DNA from: Mangrovimonas xylaniphaga
GTDB taxonomy: Bacteria > Bacteroidota > Bacteroidia > Flavobacteriales > Flavobacteriaceae
Reading direction: 5' to 3'
Assembly (NCBI RefSeq): GCF_001280435.1
Contig: NZ_LBIP01000013.1
Location: 248,001-312,000 of the forward strand
DNA: 64,000 nt
The position numbers were made by a program, and so were the translations under genes. A model generated the notes under the pieces. That model saw only the letters and a program-made list of their open reading frames with translations, was not told the origin of the DNA and did no database searches. Position 1 is the stretch's first letter; each line of letters begins with the position of its first letter. Below are positions 8,802 through 19,600 of the stretch, in pieces.

Positions 8802-11800
8802 ATGACATATAAATTAATTTTTCCAATACTTTCCCTCCTCTGTATTGTTCAAGTGTTCTCGCAAAACGAAGCTTCCAATTGGTATTTTGGACAGAATGCA
8901 GGCTTGCACTTTAATGGAGCTACGGGAGCCGTTACCCCTTTAACAAATGGGCAATTGAGCACTTTGGAAGGCTGTACTTCTATTTCAGATTCCGATGGCA
9001 ACCTTTTGTTTTATTCAGATGGAAGAACAATTTGGAATGCCATACACCAGCCTATGGGCAATGCCAATGAACTATTTGGAACAGGGCTAAAAGGGGATGC
9101 TTCCAGCACTTCTTCTGGATTAATTGTTCCTAAACCTCAAGATCCTAATTTCTATTATATTTTTACGGTAGATGAACCACATCATTTCAATTCCTCAGTT
9201 TTTCCAAACAATCAAGATGGAGATGGTGTTAATGATGGCTTTATGTACTCTCTAGTGGACATGTCCTTGAATGGAGGACTTGGAGATGTGAATCCTTCAG
9301 AAAAAAACATTCAATTGATTACTTATGACATTAATGATTCAGATGAAGTGGATTTTAAGTGCTCTGAAAAAATTACCGCTGTAAAAGCTGATGATTGTTT
9401 ATCATTTTGGGTAATTACCCATTTTACAGATAGCTTTTATGCTTTTAAAGTTGATGACAATGGTGTTAACACCAAACCCGTAATATCTGTTGTTGGACCA
9501 AACGTCCCAATATATGGGTATCGTAGAAATGCTATTGGTTACTTAAAAGCTTCTCCTGACGGAAGCAAGTTGGCTGTCGCCCACTTCGGTTTTGCAACTG
9601 AACTTGCAGGGGAGGCCGGCGGCGGGGTATATTTATTTGACTTCAACAATGAAACAGGGGAAGTAACCAACTCCATGGAGCTATACTCACCCACTAACAA
9701 CAACAGCCCTTATGGATTGGAATTCTCATCTCAAAACAAAAAGCTCTATGCTACTATTAGCAGAGGAGCAGATGGATCAGGTACCACCCAACTTATTCAA
9801 TGGAATTTGGAAGCAGCCAACATCCCTAATTCACAAATAGTTATCCACTCCTCCAATAAACTAACGTCTGGAGCCCTACAATTGGGAATTGACAAGAAGA
9901 TATATAGAGCCCAATTAAATTATGAAGACCAAAATTCATCTGCTCAATATCTAGGTATTATCCATAATCCAGATGCCAATGGTACAGCGGCCAATTATGA
10001 TGAAAAGGGAATCTTATTGGATATTAATGGTGGATTTAAAAATTTGAGCCGAATTGGCCTGCCCCCTTTTATACAATCCTTGTTCAACACAGAAATTGAT
10101 ATTATACAAAATGGAAAAAGTACCACCCAACTTTCTCTTTGCGAAGGAGATTCTTACCCTCTTACTTCACAGGATATTTCTGGAGCTACATATAATTGGA
10201 CAAAGGATGGGCAAGCATTAATAGAAAACACTTATCAATTATTGATAGACACCCCTGGATTTTATGAAGTGTATATTGAGCCAAACAATGGAGATTGTCC
10301 CATAATTGGAGAGGCTATTGTAAGCTATAATACCATGCCTGAAGCTCACCAACCTGAGGATATTGTTGCTTGTGACTTAAATATAATCTCAACATTTGAT
10401 TTTTCAGAATTAAACAGTGATGTCTTAGGCTCTCAAGATCCTACAAAATTCAGCGCTCACTATTTTACTACTCTTGAGGACGCTCAAAATAATTCAAATG
10501 AAATTGAATTTCCATTCAGCAACAAAACTAACCCTCAGGAGATTTTTATTAGAGTCCATAATAACAATAATCCTGATTGCTACGATACGACTTCTATTTT
10601 CGTTGAAGTAAATATCACGCCTACTATTGAGATTTTAAATGACATCACTATTTGCGATGAGGACTTCCAATCTAATCCATCAGATGGTATTGTCTCTATG
10701 GATTTATCTAGTCTCTATAATGGAATATATGGAAATCAAGATCCTTCATTGTATAATATCACATTTCATCCATCTCAACATGATGCTGACACCGATGCCT
10801 TTCCATTATCAATAAATTACTCTAATACAACACCCTTCATTCAAGAAATTTTTGTTAGAATTGAAAATAAACTCACTCCCCAATGCTACAATACTGACTC
10901 GTTTTTGCTAACAGTAAATCCAGCACCTAGTGCCTTTGACTCTTCTTTAACCCAATGTCAAGAGATTACCTCTCCAGAAGGCCTTACAACATTCAACTTA
11001 ACCGAAGCTGAAGCATCTATTACCGGTGGTGCTCCAAATAGAAATGTTGCATACTTTCTTTCTGAAGCCGATGCTGATTCTGACAATCCCATCCTTAACC
11101 CTAAGGAATTTTACAATTCTCTTAATCCTCAAAACCTCTTTGTTAAGGTCACGGATATCAATACAGGCTGCACTAATACTGCACACTTAACTTTGGAAGT
11201 CAGCACAACCATTGTTAACAATACAATTTTAGAAGCCTGTGATGACGATGGTACAGAAGATGGCTTTTACAGTTTTACACTAAGTGATGCTTTCGAAGGG
11301 ATTTTAAATGGGCTTTCTTCTAATTTAGATTTAAACTTTTATGGAACCTACAAAGACGCCTTTTTAGAAATAGATGAACTACCAAACAATTTTGTTAATA
11401 CATCACCTTATTCTCAAACTATCTTTGTGCGTGTAGAAAATAACAATGCTTGTTATGGAATATCTGAGGTTTTATTGAAAGTTTTAGAACTTCCGAAAGT
11501 AGAAACCCAGGCAGAAACCTATTATTGTGTTAATCTATATCCTGAAACAATAACCCTTAGCGGAGGGGCTATTGATGACTTGGCGAGTGACTACAATTAC
11601 AATTGGTCAACAGGAGAAACCACAGACTCCATCAAAGTAGACGCACCAGGCATTTACACCGTAAGAGTTACAAATTCCTTTGGCTGTTTTAAAGAACGTA
11701 GCATTACTGTATTCCCTTCCAATATAGCCTCTATTAAATCCATTGAAGTGATAGATGCGACAGAAAACAACCATATCACAGTATTTGTTAGCGGTAATGG

Positions 11801-12203
11801 CAATTATGAATATGCTTTAGATGACATTAACGGACCTTATCAGAATAGTCCAACTTTCACCAATGTGGAAGCAGGGATTCATACTGTTTATGTTAGGGAT
11901 AAAAACGGTTGCGGAATAAAAGAAAAAATAGTTTCAGTTATTGGGTTTCCAAAATTTTTCACTCCAAACGGGGACGGACACAATGATTTTTGGCAAGTTG
12001 AAGGTATTAGCCAACAATTTCAATCCAATAGCGTCATTTATATTTATAACCGTTATGGCAAACTACTGAAACAGCTTTCACCTCTTGGTTCCGGTTGGGA
12101 TGGAACCCTAAACGGTAAACCTCTACCTACAAGCGATTATTGGTTTTCTGTATCATTAGAAGATGGAAGAACTTATACCAGTCATTTTACTTTAAAACGA
12201 TAA
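8802..12203 (+). CDS. Secreted T9SS type B cargo protein with beta-propeller-like N-terminus
   Basis: A 1133-residue exported protein. It has a signal peptide ending about VFSQ (residue 21), then an N-terminal region (about 22-430) starting NEASNWYFGQNAGLHF and containing DSDGNLLFYSDG, typical of propeller-like domains in type B T9SS proteins. An Ig-like segment follows (LCEGDSYPLTS...), then four modules with the CD...DG...FDL pattern (VACDLN, TICDED, TQCQEI, EACDDD). Last is the gliding-motility-associated C-terminal domain (FPKFFTPNGDGHNDFW ... GWDGTLNGKPLPTSDYWF). Secreted by the type IX system and probably attached at, or released from, the cell surface. The last 429 residues are duplicated in the next gene. 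Confidence 0.92.
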   Translation: MTYKLIFPILSLLCIVQVFSQNEASNWYFGQNAGLHFNGATGAVTPLTNGQLSTLEGCTSISDSDGNLLFYSDGRTIWNAIHQPMGNANELFGTGLKGDASSTSSGLIVPKPQDPNFYYIFTVDEPHHFNSSVFPNNQDGDGVNDGFMYSLVDMSLNGGLGDVNPSEKNIQLITYDINDSDEVDFKCSEKITAVKADDCLSFWVITHFTDSFYAFKVDDNGVNTKPVISVVGPNVPIYGYRRNAIGYLKASPDGSKLAVAHFGFATELAGEAGGGVYLFDFNNETGEVTNSMELYSPTNNNSPYGLEFSSQNKKLYATISRGADGSGTTQLIQWNLEAANIPNSQIVIHSSNKLTSGALQLGIDKKIYRAQLNYEDQNSSAQYLGIIHNPDANGTAANYDEKGILLDINGGFKNLSRIGLPPFIQSLFNTEIDIIQNGKSTTQLSLCEGDSYPLTSQDISGATYNWTKDGQALIENTYQLLIDTPGFYEVYIEPNNGDCPIIGEAIVSYNTMPEAHQPEDIVACDLNIISTFDFSELNSDVLGSQDPTKFSAHYFTTLEDAQNNSNEIEFPFSNKTNPQEIFIRVHNNNNPDCYDTTSIFVEVNITPTIEILNDITICDEDFQSNPSDGIVSMDLSSLYNGIYGNQDPSLYNITFHPSQHDADTDAFPLSINYSNTTPFIQEIFVRIENKLTPQCYNTDSFLLTVNPAPSAFDSSLTQCQEITSPEGLTTFNLTEAEASITGGAPNRNVAYFLSEADADSDNPILNPKEFYNSLNPQNLFVKVTDINTGCTNTAHLTLEVSTTIVNNTILEACDDDGTEDGFYSFTLSDAFEGILNGLSSNLDLNFYGTYKDAFLEIDELPNNFVNTSPYSQTIFVRVENNNACYGISEVLLKVLELPKVETQAETYYCVNLYPETITLSGGAIDDLASDYNYNWSTGETTDSIKVDAPGIYTVRVTNSFGCFKERSITVFPSNIASIKSIEVIDATENNHITVFVSGNGNYEYALDDINGPYQNSPTFTNVEAGIHTVYVRDKNGCGIKEKIVSVIGFPKFFTPNGDGHNDFWQVEGISQQFQSNSVIYIYNRYGKLLKQLSPLGSGWDGTLNGKPLPTSDYWFSVSLEDGRTYTSHFTLKR
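10914..12203 (+). repeat. 1,290-bp duplicated 3' block, copy 1
   Basis: From V705 (codon GTA at 10914) to the stop, this gene aligns without any net length change to positions 13371-14660 of the next gene (both 1,290 bp, 429 residues plus stop). Both copies have the same order of two CD-modules, one EVLLxVLELP junction, a GETT Ig-like module and the sorting domain. Residue identity is high but not complete. Confidence 0.85.
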
Positions 12204-12212
12204 CTACACTTT

Positions 12213-14660
12213 ATGAATAATACCCCGAAACACTTACTGTTAACCTTAATATTACTACTATTTTTCAGAAATACTTTTTCACAAGAACCTACAGACTGTT
12301 TCGACTCGGTGACAATATGTGGCAACTCCAATCTCAATCTGAACGTAAATGGTGTGGGCATCCAAGAACTATTCAGCTCAAATAGTTGTAGTGGACAAGA
12401 GAACAATAGTATTTGGCTAAAAGTTACAGTAACAACGAATGGGACATTGGGCTTTACCTTAACTCCAAATAGCACAAATATTTCTGAGGATTATGATTTT
12501 TTTGTTTTTGGCCCCAATGTATCGTGTGACAACTTGGGACAAGCCATAAGGTGCTCTACCACAAATCCATCAAATGCCAACCTGAGTAGCAATACTACAG
12601 GTATGAATGCAACTGAATCAGACACTTCAGAAGGACCAGGCCCTGACGGGAACAGCTTTGTTAAACAATTAAATGTCAATACAGGAGACACCTACTATAT
12701 CGTAATAGATAGGCCTATAGGAGTTAGCCCATTTAGTTTGGAATGGACTGGAACAGCTGAATTTTATGAACCTCCTACCAACCAAGTAGTTTCAAATATT
12801 AATTTAAATATGGAGACCTGTGACGACCTCCTTCCTTTTGATGACGGACTTGCCACTTTTGATCTTGAAGCCAATTCAACCGCTATTATTGGAAAACAAA
12901 CTAATACAACCGTTAGTTATTACGAAAATGAAAGTGATGCCAATATTGGAGAAGCCTTTTCTTTAGGAGGCATTTATACCAACAAAAGGAATCCGCAAAC
13001 CATATATTTCAGAATCACCAATACTATCACAAATTGTTACACTTTGGGGGAATTCAATTTAAAAGTAAATCCCAGCCCTGACTTCAACCCTCCTTCAGAT
13101 TTGGAAAGTTGTGATAATATAGAAGATGGGGATGCTACCAATGGGCAAACAATTTTTGACCTGGGAATTATTACTAACGAAATCATTCAAGGGTTCGAAG
13201 AACAAAACTTAAAAGTTTCCTATCATGAAACACTCGATGATGCCGAAAGCGAAAATAAAAATCTATCTGCAGAATACTTTAATTCAGTTCCTGATTCCCA
13301 GGAAATTTTTATCAGGATTGAAGACCCTTTCAATCCTGATTGTAAGATAATAACTTCATGTTACCTTATTGTAAATCCAATTCCTGTAGCTAATGATACC
13401 TCTTTAATCCAATGTGATGAGAATTCTAAGACAGATGGATTAACCTTATTCAATTTAACCGAAGCTGAAGAAATTATTACCGGAGGTTCTCCAAATAGAA
13501 CAATTCAATACTTCCTATCCGAGTCTGACATTTCTTCAGACAACACTATCCTCAATCCAGAGGAATTCAATAATTCCCTTAATCCCCAAAACATCTTTGT
13601 TAAGATTACCGATACCAATACTGGATGTACCAATACCGCAATCTTAACGATAGAAGTCAGTACAACTTCTACCAACAGTACAATTCTGAAAGTCTGTGAT
13701 AATGATGGTACAGAAGATGGCTTTTATAATTTTATTCTCAGTGATGCTTCCGAAGCAATTTTAAATGGACTTCCTTCTAATTTGGATTTAAAATTTTACG
13801 AAACTTATCAAGATGCCCTCTTAAAAACAGATCCGCTACCAGACAACTTTACCAATTCAATACCTTATTCTCAAACTATCTTTGCGCGGGTGGAAATTAA
13901 TAATGGATGCTATGGTATTTCAGAGGTCTTACTTGAAGTCTTAGAACTCCCTAATCTTGAAACAGAATATGAAACCTTTTATTGCCTCAATTTACATCCA
14001 GAAACTTTAACCCTTACTAGCGGTGTTATTGATGGCTTACCTCTAAACTACAATTACACTTGGTCTACGGGTGAAACCACAGAATCCATTATTGTAGATT
14101 CCCCTGGCACATACACTGTAAGAGTTTCCAATACATTAGGATGCTTTAAGAAGCGTATTATTACAGTCTTACCCTCTAATACAGCCACAATAGAATCCAT
14201 TGAAGTAATTGATGCTTCTGAGAACAACCTTATTACTGTGTTTGTGACTGGTGATGGGGACTATGAATTTGCTTTAGAGGATATTGATGGACCTTACCAA
14301 GATAGTCCTACTTTTACCAACATAGAAGCAGGGCTTCATACCGCCTATGTCAGGGATAAAAACGGTTGTGGGATAACAGAAAAAACAGTTTCCGTTATTG
14401 GTTTTCCAAAATTCTTTACCCCAAATGGAGATGGGTATAATGATTTCTGGCAAGTGAAAGGTATTAGCCCACAATTTCAAGCTAATAGCACTATCTACAT
14501 TTTCGATAGGTATGGTCAACTAGTTAAAGAACTTACCCCTCTAAGTTCTGGTTGGGACGGCACATTTAATGGCAAACCATTGCCTTCTAACGATTATTGG
14601 TTTTCAGTAACATTGGAAGATGGCCGAACTTTCACTAGTCATTTTACTTTAAAACTATAG
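12213..14660 (+). CDS. Secreted T9SS type B cargo protein
   Basis: An 815-residue exported protein with a signal peptide ending about NTFSQ (residue 24). The N-terminal domain (25-190) has CFDSVTICGNSNLNLNVNG, NSIWLKVTVT and GDTYYIVIDRP, resembling the pre-peptidase or jelly-roll modules often found at the start of such proteins. Four CD...DG...FDL modules follow (ETCDDL, ESCDNI, IQCDEN, KVCDND), then an Ig-like GETT module and the type B sorting domain FTPNGDGYNDFWQV ... LPSNDYWFSV. It begins 9 bp after the preceding stop, so it is probably co-transcribed with it. Residues 387-815 duplicate the end of the upstream protein. Confidence 0.92.
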   Translation: MNNTPKHLLLTLILLLFFRNTFSQEPTDCFDSVTICGNSNLNLNVNGVGIQELFSSNSCSGQENNSIWLKVTVTTNGTLGFTLTPNSTNISEDYDFFVFGPNVSCDNLGQAIRCSTTNPSNANLSSNTTGMNATESDTSEGPGPDGNSFVKQLNVNTGDTYYIVIDRPIGVSPFSLEWTGTAEFYEPPTNQVVSNINLNMETCDDLLPFDDGLATFDLEANSTAIIGKQTNTTVSYYENESDANIGEAFSLGGIYTNKRNPQTIYFRITNTITNCYTLGEFNLKVNPSPDFNPPSDLESCDNIEDGDATNGQTIFDLGIITNEIIQGFEEQNLKVSYHETLDDAESENKNLSAEYFNSVPDSQEIFIRIEDPFNPDCKIITSCYLIVNPIPVANDTSLIQCDENSKTDGLTLFNLTEAEEIITGGSPNRTIQYFLSESDISSDNTILNPEEFNNSLNPQNIFVKITDTNTGCTNTAILTIEVSTTSTNSTILKVCDNDGTEDGFYNFILSDASEAILNGLPSNLDLKFYETYQDALLKTDPLPDNFTNSIPYSQTIFARVEINNGCYGISEVLLEVLELPNLETEYETFYCLNLHPETLTLTSGVIDGLPLNYNYTWSTGETTESIIVDSPGTYTVRVSNTLGCFKKRIITVLPSNTATIESIEVIDASENNLITVFVTGDGDYEFALEDIDGPYQDSPTFTNIEAGLHTAYVRDKNGCGITEKTVSVIGFPKFFTPNGDGYNDFWQVKGISPQFQANSTIYIFDRYGQLVKELTPLSSGWDGTFNGKPLPSNDYWFSVTLEDGRTFTSHFTLKL
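13371..14660 (+). repeat. 1,290-bp duplicated 3' block, copy 2
   Basis: Second copy of the block at 10914-12203, starting at codon GTA for V387 of the 815-aa protein. Shared landmarks include LNPQN-FVK-TD-NTGCTNTA, CD-DGTEDGFY, SNLDL-FY-TY-DA and the sorting domain. The absence of net indels over 1,290 bp suggests either a recent tandem duplication or ongoing gene conversion. Confidence 0.85.
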
Positions 14661-14704
14661 TATTTTAGTTAAATTTCACTAAATTAACAACTTAAAGCCG
14701 ACCT

Positions 14705-16495
14705 ATGAGAAGTAAACAATTACTAAATTGCCTCATACTTTTCTGCTATAACACCTACTGCTTTGGACAAGATATTTCATTATACAAGCAATTTAATGGA
14801 CGGTACGACTATACAGCCATTGGAAACACCCTTAATCTTGTAGAAAATGGTACTGATGACCCTTGTGAAATTTTAACCTCTTCTTCCGCATCTTTAAATT
14901 TAAATCCGAACCAAAATATTATTGCTGCCTATTTATATTGGGCTGGAAGTGGACCTGGAGATTTCGAGATTAAAGTTAATGATATAGATATTATAGCTGA
15001 ACGAAAATTTTCAAACATTTTTTCTAATAATGACTCTGAATTAGCCTTTTTTGCAGCTTTTACAGATGTCACTTCAATATTTCTGGAAAATGGTTCTGGA
15101 GAATATAATATATCAGACCTTGATGTTTCCAAAGAAATTCCATCATATTGTCCTACGGGCACAAACTTTGCGGGTTGGGCCATTGTAATCATATTTAAGG
15201 ATAACAATCTCCCTCTAAATCAACTAAACGTTTATGACGGCTTGCAAAGTGTTCCTGATATGCTAAGCATTAAGTTAGATAACTTAAATGTTCTGGACAA
15301 TGAAGGTTCAAAAATAGGATTCATTGCATGGGAAGGTGATGCTTCTTTAGCTGTCAGTGAACAGTTAACAATCAATGGAAAAGTTATAGGAAATCCTCCT
15401 TTAAACCCTCCCAACAATGCCTTCAATGGTACAAACAGCTTTACAGGTTCATCAAACTTGTACAACATGGATATTGATGTTTACAATCTTAAAAATAACA
15501 TCGCCATAGGAGATTCTTCCGCAATCATAGAGCTCACTTCAGGCCAAGACCTTGTAATAATCAATAATATCATCACAGTTTTAAACAATCAGCTTCCAGA
15601 TGCTAAAATTACCTTAGATAGCTACACTTTAGAATGTGATGATAGGGGTATTGAAATTACCTATACGGTTTTCAATACCAAATCAACAGACATCCTTCCT
15701 GCCAATACGCCAATAGCCTTATATGCCAATTCGGTTTTAGTAGGTCAAAGCTATACACTTAACAACATTCCTATTGATGGTTCAGAATCAAACACTATCA
15801 CAATACTTATACCCGAAAGCGTTGAAGATGATTTTATCCTAACTTTATCTGTTGATGACACCGGTGTAAACTCGGGAATTGTTACAGAACTGAATGAAGA
15901 AAACAATACGGAAAACACTTATATTGAACTGTTAATCGTTCCTCCTCCTGAAGTCTTACAGACAAACGTGGCCTGTGACGAAGGATTTGACACAGCCTAT
16001 TTCAACTTAGAAGAAATACTCGAAAGTTTACCTCTAAATTCTGAAACCTATTCATTTTATACTTCCTTGGAAGATCTAAAAAATAGGGAAAATGAAATTT
16101 TCAATACCAATAATTATTCCAATATCATTAACCCCCAAACAATTTTTGTTAAAGTTGAAAACGATTATTGCTACACCATTTACAGTTTTGATATTTTAGT
16201 TGAAAATTGCCCCCCTTTTATTCCAGAAGGGTTCTCTCCCAATTCAGATGGTTTGAATGATTGGTTTAATATTCAAGGCCTTTATGATATCTTTGAAAAA
16301 CATAAACTAAAAATCTTTAACAGAAACGGTGTCTTAATTTTTGAAGGCAACAATACAACTCCTTGGGAAGGTAGATCTAACAGAGGCTTAAATAATGTTG
16401 GCAATCTTATGCCTGTAGGAACCTACTATTACATTTTAGATTTAAATGATCCTAACTATAAAGACATCGCCGGATGGGTATATGTTAATTACTGA
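14705..16495 (+). CDS. Secreted protein with gliding-motility-associated C-terminal domain
   Basis: A 596-residue exported protein with a signal peptide to about CFGQ (residue 22). The N-terminal part (25-290) contains NQNIIAAYLYWAGSG, FFAAFTDVTSIFL and GWAIVIIFKDNNLPLNQLNVYDG, a surface-protein domain common in Bacteroidota. The middle (300-420) looks like a CARDB-type Ig fold (YTVFNTKSTDILPANTPIALY ... LNEENNTEN). One CD-module (VACDEGFDTAYFNLEEIL) precedes the sorting domain (FSPNSDGLNDWFNIQG ... PVGTYYYILDLN), which is more divergent than in the neighbours. It lies 44 bp after the preceding gene. Confidence 0.88.
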   Translation: MRSKQLLNCLILFCYNTYCFGQDISLYKQFNGRYDYTAIGNTLNLVENGTDDPCEILTSSSASLNLNPNQNIIAAYLYWAGSGPGDFEIKVNDIDIIAERKFSNIFSNNDSELAFFAAFTDVTSIFLENGSGEYNISDLDVSKEIPSYCPTGTNFAGWAIVIIFKDNNLPLNQLNVYDGLQSVPDMLSIKLDNLNVLDNEGSKIGFIAWEGDASLAVSEQLTINGKVIGNPPLNPPNNAFNGTNSFTGSSNLYNMDIDVYNLKNNIAIGDSSAIIELTSGQDLVIINNIITVLNNQLPDAKITLDSYTLECDDRGIEITYTVFNTKSTDILPANTPIALYANSVLVGQSYTLNNIPIDGSESNTITILIPESVEDDFILTLSVDDTGVNSGIVTELNEENNTENTYIELLIVPPPEVLQTNVACDEGFDTAYFNLEEILESLPLNSETYSFYTSLEDLKNRENEIFNTNNYSNIINPQTIFVKVENDYCYTIYSFDILVENCPPFIPEGFSPNSDGLNDWFNIQGLYDIFEKHKLKIFNRNGVLIFEGNNTTPWEGRSNRGLNNVGNLMPVGTYYYILDLNDPNYKDIAGWVYVNY

Positions 16496-16525
16496 TAATT
16501 ATATCCAGCATTTAGTCGCTTTTTT

Positions 16526-16555
16526 TTGCTGTTCATCTAATTTTCAGTACTTTTG
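16526..16555 (+). promoter_or_regulatory. Consensus Bacteroidota promoter (TTG-N19-TACTTTTG)
   Basis: TTG at 16526-16528, a 19-nt spacer and TACTTTTG at 16548-16555 match the Bacteroidota sigma-70-type consensus fully. The predicted start near 16560 leaves a leader of about 70 nt before the ATG at 16633. The leader has no obvious strong hairpin or terminator. Confidence 0.75.
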
Positions 16556-16632
16556 CGCCCTAAACAACTAGCTTCAATCGTTATACATGTCACTATCAGC
16601 ATGAGTCTCATGGAAAGCTATAACCCCTAGTC

Positions 16633-19600
16633 ATGAAAACATTCAAAACTTTCTTTCTAATCTTTGCCTGTTTTTTATGTAATCCCATATTTTCCCAGCA
16701 AATTTCTGTAGACAACTCATACTCTGCTCAAAAACTTATTGAAGATATATTAGTACAGGGGTGTGTTGAAATTTCCAACGTAACTTCTCAAATAAATGGG
16801 AGTGTTAATGGGTTTCAAAGTTTTGGATATTTTGAAAAATCCTCTTCAAATTTTCCATTCCAAAAAGGAATTATTTTGTCTACCGGCAATGCTACCTCAG
16901 CAGGAAATACTCCTAACTCTAATATTTTAAATGAAGGGGAGCCTAATTGGGGTGCAGACACAGATTTGGAAAACGCATTGAATATTAACGGTACTGTTAA
17001 TGCTACTTCCTTAGAATTTGATTTTGTATCTATTTCCAACCAAATACAATTCAATTATATTTTAGCATCCGAAGAATATATTGACCATTACCCATGTCAA
17101 AATTCTGATGGATTTGCATTTTTAATCAAAGAAACTGGCAGCACAGGACCTTATACAAATATAGCGGTAATCCCTGGAACTTCCACTCCTGTAAATACCA
17201 ATACCATTCACGATGAAATTTCAGGCTATGCAATGGGAAATAATTGTCCCTCCGAAAATGAGGAATACTTTGCAGGATACAGTATAGGAGATACTAATTT
17301 TAATGGCCGCACTACTGTTATGACAGCGACAGCCTCCATTACTCCCAATGTGCAATATCATGTTAAATTGGTTATTGCTGATCAAACCGATGAAAATTAC
17401 GATTCTGCAGTTTTTATAGAAGGAAATAGTTTCAATACGAATGTAGACTTGGGAGATGACCTTACCACCTGTGCCGCTTCGGAAATCTTAAATGGAGATA
17501 TTCACAATCCTATAGCTGTGTACTCTTGGTATTTGGATGACTCCCTTATTTCTGGAGAAAAACAACCTACACTTAACGTAACCGAATCAGGGACATATAA
17601 AGTAGTTATTGAAATCCCTATTTCCAATAGCACTTGTCTAATTGAAGACACTGTAATCATAAATCTGAGCTCTACCCAAACAGCTAGCCCCATAGGTGAT
17701 TTTGAAATTTGTGACGATCCTAGCAACAATGGAATCGAAACATTTGATTTAAATTCAATGAATAATGTCGTTTTAGAATCTGTGCCGCAATCAAACTATG
17801 CTATATCCTATCATTATTCACAGACAGATGCCGAAAACAATACAACTCCAATAACAGCTCCAATACAAAACACAACTAGCCCAGAAGCTATTTACGTAAG
17901 AATTGAAGATATTGATAATGGATGCTTGGCCTATAGCAGTTTTAATCTAGTAGTCAATCCACTTCCTGTAATTGTAGACCCTACAGATCTTTTGGTATGC
18001 GATGATAGTAATCCTGATGATTTGACAAGCATTGATCTAACAGAAAAAAACGAAGAAATAACCTCTGGACAAAGTAATTTGGAAGTAACTTACCATTACT
18101 CTCAAGCCGATGCAAATTCAGGAGATAATCCTTTACCTTCTCCTTACACTAACACAAATCCCATAGAGCAGCTCTTTGTTAGGGTAATTGATTCTCAAAC
18201 AGGTTGCGCCTCTACAACAACTCTTGACATTATAATAAAAAGCAATCCTGTTATTAATTCGGAAGATTTATATATCGATGCCTGTGATACAGAACACGAC
18301 GGTTACGCCACATTCGACCTAAATACCATTATTGATGAAGTCCTGAATGGTCTTACAGGAGTATCCTCCACATTTCACGAAACTTATGAAGATGCACTTT
18401 TAGGAGACAACCCTATTCCAAACCCTTCTAGTTACGACAACGAAGATTTTGAAGTACAAACTGTTTACATTCGGGTAGTAGATGATATCACCGGCTGCGC
18501 CTCAGTAACCTCTTTTGAAATCCACCCAAACCTGTTACTAACTGGAACTAATATCCAAGATATCTCAGTTTGTGATATCAGTAATGATGGTTATGAAGAT
18601 TTTGATTTAAGTAGTATAGCAATGGTCATTGCCAATAATATTCCAGACGTGACTATCGCTTTTTACCTATTCGAAAGTGATAGAGAAAATAAAATTGGTG
18701 AATTAAATCAAAATGAGCCTTTCACCCCAACAGAATATCCTCAAAAATTGTATCTGACTATTAGTAGCCCTACCTGCGAAGAATATGCAGAAATAGAACT
18801 ATTTATAACTGGCATCAATGAATTTGAATCTATTGGAAACAAAGAATATTGCGATGACGATCAAGATGGTTTCACTTTAATAGACCTAACTTCTTTTGAC
18901 AGCCTTGTAACAGCAGGACAATCGGAGTATACAGTAAGTTATTTTGCCACCAAAGCTGACGCTGAAGCCAACTTGCATGCACTTCCAAATGAGTACACCA
19001 ATACCTCGAACCCTCAAACTTTCTACACAAGGATTCGTTTTGATGAAACAGGTTGCACCTCTACTAACTCATTTCAAGTAACTGTATTACTAGCTCCTAC
19101 CACCAATACCCCTTCACCAATTAAAATTTGTGATGATGATGAGGATGGAATACACATAGTTAATCTTACTTCAAAAATTTCTGAGATAATTTCCGATACT
19201 TCAAACAAAACTATTACATTCCATAATAGCTTTGAAGATGCTGATACTGGAGCTGAACCTATTCTGGAACCAAACAATTATACTACAAATACTAAAACTT
19301 TATATGTAAGGGTTGAAAATGGAGACAGTTCATGTTTCTCTATAGAACCTTTAGATATCTACATTAATACTTTACCCCAAATATCAACAACAATTAGTGA
19401 CTATAAAATTTGTGAACAAGACAGTGATGACATCGGAGATTTTAGCTTTATAACAAAAGACGATGAAATTTTAAATGGACAGACAGGTAAACAAGTTCTG
19501 TATTTTACATCTCTATCTGATGCTGAAAACAGAAATGCCGCTATTGACAAAAATGCTCCTTACCAAAATACAAGCAATCCCCAGATTATCTATATAAGAA

